From: JBBITI01 sp037440885
GTDB taxonomy: Bacteria; Chloroflexota; Dehalococcoidia; Dehalococcoidales; UBA2162
Reading direction: 5' to 3'
Assembly (NCBI GenBank): GCA_037440885.1
Contig: JBBITI010000058.1
Location: forward strand, 1 to 16,531
DNA: 16,531 bases
Shown here: in pieces, positions 7,203 to 15,227 of the stretch
Layout of the letters: every line of letters starts with the position of its first letter
Position numbering within the stretch: position 1 is the first letter of the stretch
Notes under the pieces: model-generated
Databases searched by the model: none
Told to the model about the DNA's origin: nothing
What the model saw: the letters and a program-made list of their open reading frames with translations, nothing else
Program-made: the position numbers and the translations under genes

Positions 7203-9125
7203 ATGGCAAGATTAAATTCACTAGCCGAACTTGAAAAAGCACGTCAGGAGATACTGAAGAATAACGACTCTTCTAGATCGATTATATCAATCTGCGCCGG
7301 TACCGGATGTCTTGCCCTTGGGGTACAGAAAGTGATTGCAGCGTTTAACGATGAGCTTAAGAAACATAATCTGCATAACAAGGTAAGTGTAAGAGAAACC
7401 GGATGCCCCGGTTTTTGCGAGCAAGGGCCTGTTATTGTCATCCAACCGGGTGAAATATGCTATGTACATGTGAAGCTCGAAGATGTTAGCGAGATCGTTT
7501 CTCTAACAATCGCTGAAGGAAAACTGGTCGACCGACTTCTTTATAGTGAACCGGGGACCAACAACAAAGTAACGAGAGAATCTGATATCCCGTTTTATAA
7601 GTACCAAAAAAGAATCGTCATAGGAAACAATGGACTAATTGATCCTAAAAGCATTGACGACTACATAGCATTGGGAGGTTACAAGGCACTAGCTAAAGTC
7701 CTTGACAAGATGACCCCGGATCAGGTGCTGGAAGAAATCCGTCAGTCCAATCTTCGGGGAAGAGGTGGTGGTGGATTCTCAACTGCCAGGAAGTGGGCAT
7801 CCACCCGGGACGCCCCCGAAAAAACAAAATATGTAATCGTAAACTGTGATGAAGGCGACCCGGGAGCCTTTATGAACCGGGCACTAATGGAGGGCAATCC
7901 TCATAGCGTTCTAGAAGGGCTGATAATCGGTGCCTATGCTATTGGTGCTAAAGAGGGTTTTATTTATGTACGCGAGGAATATCCGCTGGCTATAGATAAC
8001 ACTCTTATCGCCATCACACAAGCTACTGAATACGGCCTGCTTGGGAATAACATTTTAGGATCGAATCTGTCTTTTACCGTAAAGGTTCACCGCGGGGCAG
8101 GTTCCTATGTCTCCGGTGAATCAAGTGCCTTGATGACTGCAATTGAGGGTATGGTTGGAGAACCCAGACCGAAATACACCCATACTGCGATTGAAGGGTT
8201 GTGGAATAAACCTTCTTGTTTAAATAACGTAGAAACATGGGCGAATGTTCCTCTCATAATTAATAATGGTGTCGACTGGTATAAATCTATTGGTAACGAA
8301 AAAAATAAAGGCACTAAAATTTTCTCTTTGGTTGGCAAAGTTAATAACACCGGACTGGTGGAAGTACCGCTGGGAACAAGCCTTCGCGAAATCATTTTTA
8401 AAATAGGCGGCGGAATTCCCAAGAACAAAAAATTTAAAGCTATACAGACCGGAGGACCCTCGGGTGGTTGTATACCTGAGCAATATTTGGACTCACCGGT
8501 TGATTTTGATACGTTGACTCAACTTGGTTCCATGATGGGTTCAGGTGGTCTCATCGTCATGGACGAAGATACTTGCATGGTTGATGTCGCCCGCTATTTT
8601 GTTGATTTCCTCAGCGATGAATCCTGTGGCAAATGTTTACCCTGCCGGGAAGGACTGCAACAGATGAAAGATATTCTGGAGGACATTACACAGGGAAAGG
8701 GGAAGAAAGGGGATATTGAACTCTTAGAAGCACTAGCTACAGTCATGATTGATACCTCATTGTGTGCTCTTGGAACCACTGCCGCAAATCCCGTGTTAAG
8801 CACGATTCGCAATTTCCGTAGCGAATATGAAGCTCATGTTAATGAAAAACGTTGCCCTGCGGGTGCCTGCAAGCAACTTACCACTTATTATATCGATCCG
8901 TCGAAATGCGTTGCCTGCATGATATGCCTGAGAAATTGTCCGGTTGAAGCGATTACCGGAGCAAGGAATCAAATACATGTAATAGAACAGGGTAAATGCA
9001 CTAAATGTGGTTCCTGTTACAACGTGTGTCCATCCCGGTTCAACGCAGTGAAAAGAATATCGGGTGAACCCGTACCGTTGCCGATACCGCTGAAACAAAG
9101 GGCTATTGCAGGAAGAAAGAAGTAA
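7203..9125 (+). CDS. NuoF/HoxF/HndC-like NAD(H)-oxidoreductase subunit with FMN and multiple Fe-S clusters
   Basis: This is the NAD(H)-binding catalytic subunit of the diaphorase module. Its 640 residues contain a thioredoxin-like [2Fe-2S] domain (ligands C31, C36, C68, C72) and the NADH/FMN domain with GRGGGGFSTARKW (186-198), VNCDEGDPGAF (213-223) and RGAGSYVSGESSAL (297-310). The N3-type [4Fe-4S] site ESCGKCLPCREG (C475, C478, C481) is completed by C521 in SLCALG. A C-terminal two-cluster ferredoxin domain follows (C569/C572/C575/C579 and C599/C602/C605/C609). This layout matches subunits of NADH-dependent Fe-Fe hydrogenases and bacterial formate dehydrogenases, but here the downstream genes encode Hdr and a NiFe hydrogenase. 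The ATG at 7203 is preceded by a moderate purine-rich site. It ends 12 bases before the fused NuoG/HdrA gene. Confidence 0.95.
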   Translation: MARLNSLAELEKARQEILKNNDSSRSIISICAGTGCLALGVQKVIAAFNDELKKHNLHNKVSVRETGCPGFCEQGPVIVIQPGEICYVHVKLEDVSEIVSLTIAEGKLVDRLLYSEPGTNNKVTRESDIPFYKYQKRIVIGNNGLIDPKSIDDYIALGGYKALAKVLDKMTPDQVLEEIRQSNLRGRGGGGFSTARKWASTRDAPEKTKYVIVNCDEGDPGAFMNRALMEGNPHSVLEGLIIGAYAIGAKEGFIYVREEYPLAIDNTLIAITQATEYGLLGNNILGSNLSFTVKVHRGAGSYVSGESSALMTAIEGMVGEPRPKYTHTAIEGLWNKPSCLNNVETWANVPLIINNGVDWYKSIGNEKNKGTKIFSLVGKVNNTGLVEVPLGTSLREIIFKIGGGIPKNKKFKAIQTGGPSGGCIPEQYLDSPVDFDTLTQLGSMMGSGGLIVMDEDTCMVDVARYFVDFLSDESCGKCLPCREGLQQMKDILEDITQGKGKKGDIELLEALATVMIDTSLCALGTTAANPVLSTIRNFRSEYEAHVNEKRCPAGACKQLTTYYIDPSKCVACMICLRNCPVEAITGARNQIHVIEQGKCTKCGSCYNVCPSRFNAVKRISGEPVPLPIPLKQRAIAGRKK

Positions 9126-9137
9126 AGGGGACTATTA

Positions 9138-10901
9138 ATGGCTGAAATTACTTTAGAGATAAACGGAAAACAGATAGTCACGCAAGATACAGCTACAATA
9201 TTAAAAGCGGCCAGTAGTGCCGGTATAAAGATACCCACACTATGTCACCACCCGGCAGTGAAGCCTTACGGCGGTTGCCGTTTGTGTATCGTTGAGTTAC
9301 AGGAAACAGGCAGGTCGAGAATCGTCACTTCATGTAATTATCCTGTGAGTCAAGGACTGGTAGTAAAAACTGACTCAGAGAGAGTGATTAGCGACCGGAA
9401 GGTATTGATTGAGTTACTTCTGGCACGTTGTCCGGATGCTGAAATTATCCGACAGATAGCTGAGGAATACGGTGTTAAGAAGTCCCGGTTTAAAACAGGT
9501 AAACCTGAAGAGTTGTGCATACTCTGCGGGCTATGCACCAGAATATGCGGTGAGGTTGTCGGAGCCTCGGCTATTGATTTTGTTAACCGTGGCGCCACTC
9601 GTGAAATCGGTATCATTCCGGAGATAACTCCCGAAGCCTGTATTGGCTGTGGTGCCTGCGCTATGGTCTGCCCTACGGGAATTATCTCTATGGAAGATTT
9701 GCACGGCCGGAAGATACTGCATGCTGAAACTATGCTCGGGCCGAATAAAGCAATACGGATCCCGGTCATGCAAGCCGTACCCAATGTCCCGGCAATAGAT
9801 GATGAGGCCTGTATCCACTTTAAAACCGGTGAATGCCAGCTCTGCGTAAAATCCTGTGACCGCGAGGCCATAAACCATGAGATGGAAGAGGAAATAATTG
9901 AGTTTAATGTTGGTAACATCGTTCTAGCCACGGGTTTCAAGGAATTCGATCCTTCGGTTATGCAGAAATATGGTTACGGACGCCTGGACAATGTCATCAC
10001 CGGTCTGGAGTTTGAACGACTAGTAAATTCTTCCGGTCCTACCGGCGGCAAGATATTAATGAAGAATGGTGAAGAACCTAAGAGTGTGGCTATTGTACAC
10101 TGCGTCGGTAGCCGTGATATCAACTACCACGAATATTGCTCATCGGTTTGCTGCATGTACTCCCTGAAATTTTCGCACCTGTTGAGAGAGCATATACCGG
10201 GCGCCGAAATATATGAATTTTATATCGATATCAGAGCTCCACGTAAGGGTTTTGAAGAGTTTTACAATCGTATTTTACGCGAGGGTACTATCCTGTACCG
10301 AGGTCGGCCTGGAGAGATTACCGATGTCACAGAAACCTCCGATGAGAGAGGTAAGTTAATTGTTAAATTTGAAAACAGTCTCATCGGCGAAAGGGAACGT
10401 CTCCCGGTTGATATGGTTATCCTCAGTGCTGCTCTCGAACCTCAAAAAGATGCCCGCGATGTTGCCCGGATATTTAATATCAGCTGCGGCGCAGGTGCCT
10501 TTTTCATTGAGAGACATCCCAAACTTGACCCTGTAAACACGATGACAGAGGGTGTTTTTATTGCCGGTTGTTGTGAAAGTCCTAAGGATATACGTGATAG
10601 TGTTTCACAGGCATCCGCTGCTGCAGCCAGGATTCTTGCTCTGATCAGCAAAGGTATAGTAGAGACCGAAGCAACTATCGCTGAGATAAGAGAAGAACAC
10701 TGTTCTGGGTGCAGGATTTGTAACTTACTCTGCCCCTACGGAGCTATTTCTTATATAGAAGATAAAAAGGTGTCCAGGATTAATGATGCCATTTGTAAAG
10801 GTTGCGGAGCTTGCGTCGCTGCGTGTCCGAGCACAGCTATCAAACACAAACACTACACTACAGAAGAAATTATGGCGCAGATAGAAGGTATTCTAGTTTA
10901 G
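9138..10901 (+). CDS. hdrA (C-terminal half): Fusion: NuoG/HoxU-like N-terminal Fe-S domains + C-terminal half of HdrA
   Basis: Residues 1-70 form a plant-type [2Fe-2S] domain (C36, C47, C50, C66), followed by a short linker and two [4Fe-4S] clusters (C127/C130/C133/C137 and C168/C171/C174/C178) as in HoxU or the front of NuoG. The complex I His-Cys3 cluster is absent. From about 200 onward the protein is HdrA: NKAIRIPVMQAVP, the second inserted ferredoxin cluster (C225, C233, C236, C240), NIVLATGF, YGYGRLDNVIT, HCVGSRD with C322, EYCSSVCCMYSLK (C334, C338, C339, and a lysine conserved near the flavin), DIRAPRKG and the FAD-closing region GVFIAGCCESPKDIRDS. Two C-terminal clusters finish it (C522-C532, C553-C563). 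It continues where the protein at 5873 stops, so the FAD site should need both chains. A run of GGGG precedes the ATG. Confidence 0.93.
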   Translation: MAEITLEINGKQIVTQDTATILKAASSAGIKIPTLCHHPAVKPYGGCRLCIVELQETGRSRIVTSCNYPVSQGLVVKTDSERVISDRKVLIELLLARCPDAEIIRQIAEEYGVKKSRFKTGKPEELCILCGLCTRICGEVVGASAIDFVNRGATREIGIIPEITPEACIGCGACAMVCPTGIISMEDLHGRKILHAETMLGPNKAIRIPVMQAVPNVPAIDDEACIHFKTGECQLCVKSCDREAINHEMEEEIIEFNVGNIVLATGFKEFDPSVMQKYGYGRLDNVITGLEFERLVNSSGPTGGKILMKNGEEPKSVAIVHCVGSRDINYHEYCSSVCCMYSLKFSHLLREHIPGAEIYEFYIDIRAPRKGFEEFYNRILREGTILYRGRPGEITDVTETSDERGKLIVKFENSLIGERERLPVDMVILSAALEPQKDARDVARIFNISCGAGAFFIERHPKLDPVNTMTEGVFIAGCCESPKDIRDSVSQASAAAARILALISKGIVETEATIAEIREEHCSGCRICNLLCPYGAISYIEDKKVSRINDAICKGCGACVAACPSTAIKHKHYTTEEIMAQIEGILV

Positions 10902-10933
10902 GTTCGATATGTGATATCGGAAAAGGGGAAAGT

Positions 10934-11509
10934 ATGGAAACAACTACCATTAGAGGAGCTAAGAAATTCGTTGATGAGGTAGCTGGTGAGCCGGGTGGAG
11001 AGAAGATAAATGAGTGTATCCAATGCGGGGTATGCAGCGGTTCGTGTCCGACCGTAGAATGGTGGGAATACCCCCCAAGGGCAATTATCGCCATGATTCG
11101 AGCCGGTAAAAGGGATAAAGTGCTGTCGAGCACATCAGCCTTTAACTGTGTTACCTGTTACTCATGCACGGTGCGCTGTCCGCGAGGCATCAAACCATCT
11201 CAGTTGATACATGCCGTCGAAGCCATTGCCGAACGCGAAGGGTATGAACCGAAAACTCCGACTTTGGTCTTGCATAGGGGCTTACGCGACTCGATGAAAC
11301 GAGGGCGCATTTGGGAGTTTCGCGTGGCAATGGCTTTTTACTTTAAAACTAGTCTACTTGAAGGCTGTCGGATGATACCCGTAGCCTGGGATTTGATATC
11401 TCGCGGTCTCATGCCCGTGTTCCCGCCAAAGAAGGTCAGGGGTAGCCGCGAGGTTGCGGCGATATTGGAAGAGGTTACCTCGATGCAAAAAAGCGGAGGC
11501 GTAAAATGA
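10934..11509 (+). CDS. hdrC: HdrC-like heterodisulfide reductase subunit C
   Basis: HdrC is the two-cluster ferredoxin-like subunit that relays electrons from HdrA to HdrB. The 191-residue product has C28-x2-C31-x2-C34-x3-C38 (ECIQCGVCSGSCP) and C72-x2-C75-x2-C78-x3-C82 (NCVTCYSCTVRCP). The C-terminal half is helical and lacks membrane segments, fitting the soluble type rather than the HdrE/DsrM-associated type. The ATG at 10934 is chosen because AAAGGGGAA lies just upstream; an in-frame start at 10802 would overlap the previous gene by 100 bases and adds no family-like sequence. The stop overlaps the hdrB start in an ATGA, so translation is likely coupled. Confidence 0.94.
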   Translation: METTTIRGAKKFVDEVAGEPGGEKINECIQCGVCSGSCPTVEWWEYPPRAIIAMIRAGKRDKVLSSTSAFNCVTCYSCTVRCPRGIKPSQLIHAVEAIAEREGYEPKTPTLVLHRGLRDSMKRGRIWEFRVAMAFYFKTSLLEGCRMIPVAWDLISRGLMPVFPPKKVRGSREVAAILEEVTSMQKSGGVK

Positions 11510-12399
11510 GGCAATATACCTATTTCCCCGGATGTGCTATGGAAAGCACCGGCAAGCCTATTCAAGCGTCACTAGATGCAATCACCAAGGTACTGGACAT
11601 AGAACTGAAAGAACTTGAAGACTGGACATGCTGCGGCTGCCCTGGGGAGTCGATCAATGAGCTGGCGGCAACGGCGATTGCCACCCGCGACCTTGCTCTG
11701 GCTGAAAAGACTGGACTTGACATGGTTGTCCCGTGCAGTTGTTGCTATCGGAACTTGCTTGCCGCACATATAACCTATACCCAGGATCCCAGAATTAGAG
11801 AACAGGTCAGGAAGGCTCTGGCGATAACCAATCTTGAATACAACGGAACATTGAGAATCAGAAATCTGGTAGACGTTTTTGTCAACGACATTGGCCTTGA
11901 TGTGATCGCTTCCAAAGTGCAGCGAAAGCTTACGGGATTGAAAGTAGCCAGCTACTATGGCTGCCACCAGTCACGTCCTTACGGCCCGGATGATTTCGAG
12001 TTTCCCGTCTGGCAGGATCAGATAGCCGAAGTTCTTGGCGCCGAGGCGATATTCTTCCCGTTGAAAGCCCAGTGCTGCGGTGGTACGCAACTTTTCAGTA
12101 ACAAAGATATGATTTACAAGCTACTCTATAGAATCCTTGATAACGTTGAGCAAAATGGCGGCCAGTGTATATCAAGCACGCTTTGTCCGCTATGCTTTAT
12201 AAATTTAGACGCCAATCAGGGTCGCATCAAGAATCGAGACGGTAAAAGATTTCGCATGCCCGTTTTGGCGCTCACTCAGCTGATGGGAATAGCCTTCGGA
12301 TTGAACCCGAAAGAGATAGGGCTAAACAAAAATATTTCGCCAGCTCTCAAGGCGGTTGAGTCGTACTTAAGAGCACCAGTGGAGGAGGTACTGAAATGA
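11506..12399 (+). CDS. hdrB: HdrB-like heterodisulfide reductase subunit B
   Basis: HdrB is the catalytic disulfide-reducing subunit. It has two CCG domains, each able to hold an unusual noncubane [4Fe-4S] cluster. In this 297-residue protein the first set is C10 (YFPGC), C42-C43 (WTCCGCPGE) and C77/C80 (PCSCCY). The second is C153 (YYGCH), C190-C191 (QCCGG) and C227/C230 (LCPLC). Spacings are C-x31-CC-x33-CxxC and C-x36-CC-x35-CxxC, near the known pattern. Both sets are complete, so the disulfide site should work. In bacteria without coenzymes M and B the real substrate is unknown. It overlaps hdrC upstream and mvhD downstream by ATGA junctions. Confidence 0.95.
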   Translation: MRQYTYFPGCAMESTGKPIQASLDAITKVLDIELKELEDWTCCGCPGESINELAATAIATRDLALAEKTGLDMVVPCSCCYRNLLAAHITYTQDPRIREQVRKALAITNLEYNGTLRIRNLVDVFVNDIGLDVIASKVQRKLTGLKVASYYGCHQSRPYGPDDFEFPVWQDQIAEVLGAEAIFFPLKAQCCGGTQLFSNKDMIYKLLYRILDNVEQNGGQCISSTLCPLCFINLDANQGRIKNRDGKRFRMPVLALTQLMGIAFGLNPKEIGLNKNISPALKAVESYLRAPVEEVLK

Positions 12400-12827
12400 A
12401 CTGGGAACCTAAAATTGTTGGTTTCTTATGCAACTGGTGCTCCTATCGCGGTGCAGACCTGGCGGGCACCTCACGACTCCATTTCGCACCCAATGTTAAG
12501 GTAATCAGGGTCCCCTGTAGCGCTAGGGTAGAGCCGGCGTTTGTAATAAAAGCCTTCCAATCCGACGCCGATGGTGTGCTGATTCTTGGATGTCATCCGG
12601 GAGACTGCCATTATGTCGAAGGCAATTATAAGACGATGCGGCGGGTTCCGTTATTGAAGAAAATGCTGGCTCAGTTCGGCGTTGAAGAAGAAAGAGTCCG
12701 CCTCGATTGGGTATCAGCGTCTGAAGGAGAAAAATACGCTTCGATAATTAATGAAATGACGGAGACAGTCAGGGCGCTGGGCCCTTTTAAGCTAAACAAC
12801 AAGGAGAGTCAGCATGGCGAAAATTAA
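12396..12827 (+). CDS. mvhD: MvhD-like [2Fe-2S] electron-transfer subunit (hydrogenase/Hdr linker)
   Basis: MvhD passes electrons between the hydrogenase small subunit and HdrA. The 143-residue product opens with IVGFLCNWCSYRGADLAG and contains VPCSARVEP and ILGCHPGDCHY, the hallmarks of the family. Candidate [2Fe-2S] ligands are C12, C15, C41, C66 and C71 (one more than needed). Length is typical for a free-standing MvhD; in some lineages this domain is fused to HdrA. It overlaps hdrB by 4 bases and the hydrogenase small-subunit gene by 14. Its presence shows that the hydrogenase is physically wired to the Hdr module and is not simply a neighbour. Confidence 0.95.
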   Translation: MNWEPKIVGFLCNWCSYRGADLAGTSRLHFAPNVKVIRVPCSARVEPAFVIKAFQSDADGVLILGCHPGDCHYVEGNYKTMRRVPLLKKMLAQFGVEEERVRLDWVSASEGEKYASIINEMTETVRALGPFKLNNKESQHGEN

Positions 12828-13773
12828 GCTGGCACTATACTGGGCGTCAAGTTGCGGTGGTTGTGAGATTGCTCTACTCCAGATAGGCGAGAAACTCCTT
12901 AAACTGGTTGAGGTTTCCGATATCGTCTTCTGGCCGGTGGCGATTGATGTCAAATACAAGGACGTAGAAGCAATGCCGGAAGGAAGCATCGATCTATGCC
13001 TGTTTAACGGAGCTATTCGTACCTCCGAACAGGAACACATGGCGAAAATGCTACGAGGCAAATCCAAGATATTGATTTCTTACGGTGCCTGCGCCAATTA
13101 CGGCGGTATCCCGGGACTAGCCAATCTGTATAACCGCGATATGATTTTCAGAAGGGCTTATCTGGAAACACAGTCTACAGATAACGAAAAGAGGGTATTG
13201 CCACAGACCAGTTGCCAGGTGGCCGAAGGAACGTTGTCTATCCCCGAATTTTTCGATACCGTGAAAAGCCTACCTCAAACCGTGGATGTGGATTTCATTA
13301 TTCCCGGTTGTCCACCGGAAGAGAAGACTACCTGGCTTGTCTTGGAAGCACTGATTAACAATCAACTCCCTCCCAAAGGTACTCTAATCACTCATAATGT
13401 CAAAGGTGTGTGTGATGACTGTCCACGAAAAAAGAACGAAAAGAAAGTAAAGAAATTTTACCGTCCGTTTCAGATCATCCCTGACCCGGAACTCTGCTTG
13501 CTGGAGCAGGGAATCCTGTGTGCTGGAGTTGCTACTTTGGGTGGGTGTGGTGCCCCGTGTCCTCAGGCTAATATGCCCTGCACCGGATGCTACGGACCAG
13601 TCATGGGTGTGACTGATCAAGGAGTTTATCTCTTGAGTGCCGTAGCCTCAATAATTGATTCTACCGATTCGGAAGAGATTGCCAAGATAATTGGCGATAT
13701 CGCCGATCCAGCCGGCACATTTTACAGGTACTCCATGCCTGATTCGCTGTTAAGGAGGTCAAGGATAAAGTGA
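12814..13773 (+). CDS. mvhG: [NiFe]-hydrogenase small subunit (MvhG-like, group 3c)
   Basis: This small subunit carries the Fe-S relay between the NiFe site and MvhD. The 319 residues include the proximal-cluster ligands C14/C17 (SSCGGCEI), C93 (GACANYGG) and C166 (PGCPP). A cysteine-rich C-terminal part supplies two more clusters (C200, C203, C228, C236, C245, C249, C256, C259). There is no twin-arginine signal peptide, so the enzyme is cytoplasmic, as expected for group 3. AAGGAG stands about 7 bases before the ATG, which lies inside the end of mvhD. The stop overlaps the GTG start of the large subunit (GTGA). It resembles methanogen F420-non-reducing hydrogenase MvhG. Confidence 0.94.
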   Translation: MAKIKLALYWASSCGGCEIALLQIGEKLLKLVEVSDIVFWPVAIDVKYKDVEAMPEGSIDLCLFNGAIRTSEQEHMAKMLRGKSKILISYGACANYGGIPGLANLYNRDMIFRRAYLETQSTDNEKRVLPQTSCQVAEGTLSIPEFFDTVKSLPQTVDVDFIIPGCPPEEKTTWLVLEALINNQLPPKGTLITHNVKGVCDDCPRKKNEKKVKKFYRPFQIIPDPELCLLEQGILCAGVATLGGCGAPCPQANMPCTGCYGPVMGVTDQGVYLLSAVASIIDSTDSEEIAKIIGDIADPAGTFYRYSMPDSLLRRSRIK

Positions 13774-15227
13774 GAAAAATAACGATAGACCCAATAACCC
13801 GTCTCGAAGGTCACGGAAAGATAGAGATATTCCTCAATGACAAAGGCGAGGTGGCTAATACCTACTTTCAAGTGCCAGAGTTCAGGGGTTTTGAGAAATT
13901 TTCCGAGGGTCGTATGGCTGACGATATGCCCCAGATTACCCAAAGGATATGTGGCGTTTGTCCAGAGGCTCATCACCTAGCTTCAACCAAAGCACTTGAT
14001 GCCCTATATCATGTTGATCCGCCGGGACCGGCGAAAAAGCTCCGCGAGCTTCTCTACAGTTCTTTCTACGTTACAGACCATACTACTCACTACTACATTC
14101 TGGGTGGCCCCGATTTTATCATGGGACCTGATGCTCCGGTAGCGGAACGTAACATCATCGGCGTCATCGGCAAGGTTGGTCTCGAACTGGGCGGATCTGT
14201 GATTAAGACCCGCATGCGCAATCACCATATTATCCATATGGTTGGCGGCAGGGGAGTGCACCCCGTCTTTGGCCTGCCCGGTGGCGTGAGCCGGGGTATC
14301 AATGAAACAGAAAGAAAAGAGATCGAAGAAATCGCTAAGGAATCCGTGGAATTTGCTAAAACATCTCTCAAAATCTTTGATGATATCGTTCTGAAAAACA
14401 AAGCTTACGTGGATATGATTCTCAGCGATGCCTACACTCATAAGACCTATTATATGGGCCTCGTTGATGACAAAAATAAAGTCAACTTTTATGACGGTAA
14501 GGTCAGAGTGGTCGACCCCGAAGGCAAGGAGTTTGCCAAGTATTCTTCCGCGGAGTATCTTAACCATATTTCCGAACATGTCGAGCCGTGGACGTACATT
14601 AAATTCCCGTTCCTCAAGAAAATCGGCTGGAAGGGTTTTGTAGATGGTAAAGATAGTGGTGTCTTTCGAGTTGCTCCTCTGGCTAGGCTCAACGCCGCTG
14701 ATGGTATGGCGACGCCGATGGCGCAGGAATACTACGAGAAGTATTTCTCTACTCTCGGCGGCAAGCCAGTCCACCACACGCTGGCTATGCACTGGGCACG
14801 CCTAGTGGAACTCATGTACGCTGCTGAACGCCTCCTCGAACTAAGCCGAGACCCCGATATCACAAGCCCCAACATTCGGACTATTCCTACAAAGACGCCT
14901 GATGAGGGTGTGGGGATTCTGGAGGCTCCGCGTGGTACACTGACACACCATTATGTCACCGACGAAAAAGGCGTCATCAAAAAGGCAAATTTGATTGTGG
15001 CCACGCTGAACAACTCTGCCGCGGTGAATATGTCGGTGGATAAGGCGGCTAAGTCTCTTATTAAACCAGGCAAGGAGATAACCGAAGGTATCTTGAATCG
15101 CATTGAGATGGCATGGCGCCCCTACGACCTTTGTCTGGCCTGTGCCACTCATTGTCTGCCCGGACACCCCGCTGTGCCCATGTACGTTTATGACAGCAAT
15201 GCAAAGCTGGTACGGAGGTTCATCTAG
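13770..15227 (+). CDS. mvhA: [NiFe]-hydrogenase large subunit (MvhA-like, group 3c)
   Basis: This is the catalytic subunit, which splits or forms H2 at a Ni-Fe centre. The 485-residue precursor starts with ITIDPITRLEGHGKI and has the L1 motif RICGVCPEAHH (C61, C64). The L2 motif is DLCLACATH (C455, C458), ending at H461, where maturation proteases cut. The usual Pro of DPC is Leu here. A 24-residue tail beginning with Cys follows H461, so cleavage by the protease encoded at 5312 is expected. The GTG start at 13770 overlaps the small-subunit stop, and AAGGAGG lies upstream at about 13752. With MvhG and MvhD it forms the H2 module. No hyp genes for cofactor assembly are in the window, so they must be elsewhere. 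Confidence 0.95.
   Translation: MRKITIDPITRLEGHGKIEIFLNDKGEVANTYFQVPEFRGFEKFSEGRMADDMPQITQRICGVCPEAHHLASTKALDALYHVDPPGPAKKLRELLYSSFYVTDHTTHYYILGGPDFIMGPDAPVAERNIIGVIGKVGLELGGSVIKTRMRNHHIIHMVGGRGVHPVFGLPGGVSRGINETERKEIEEIAKESVEFAKTSLKIFDDIVLKNKAYVDMILSDAYTHKTYYMGLVDDKNKVNFYDGKVRVVDPEGKEFAKYSSAEYLNHISEHVEPWTYIKFPFLKKIGWKGFVDGKDSGVFRVAPLARLNAADGMATPMAQEYYEKYFSTLGGKPVHHTLAMHWARLVELMYAAERLLELSRDPDITSPNIRTIPTKTPDEGVGILEAPRGTLTHHYVTDEKGVIKKANLIVATLNNSAAVNMSVDKAAKSLIKPGKEITEGILNRIEMAWRPYDLCLACATHCLPGHPAVPMYVYDSNAKLVRRFI

Noticed and set aside
9350..9940. 196-codon minus-strand open frame inside the NuoG/HdrA fusion gene
   Set aside because: Cysteine-rich sense coding of the fusion protein explains the sequence. 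The reverse frame gives a low-complexity Ser/Ile-rich protein with no motif.
10802..10933. Upstream extension of hdrC to 10802
   Set aside because: It would overlap the fusion gene by 100 bases and reads as an out-of-frame copy of that gene's C-terminal ferredoxin; the ATG at 10934 has a proper ribosome site.
14004..14792. 262-codon open frame on the minus strand inside mvhA
   Set aside because: It lies fully within the well-supported hydrogenase large-subunit gene in another frame and its translation has no recognisable family motif. It is a coding shadow.
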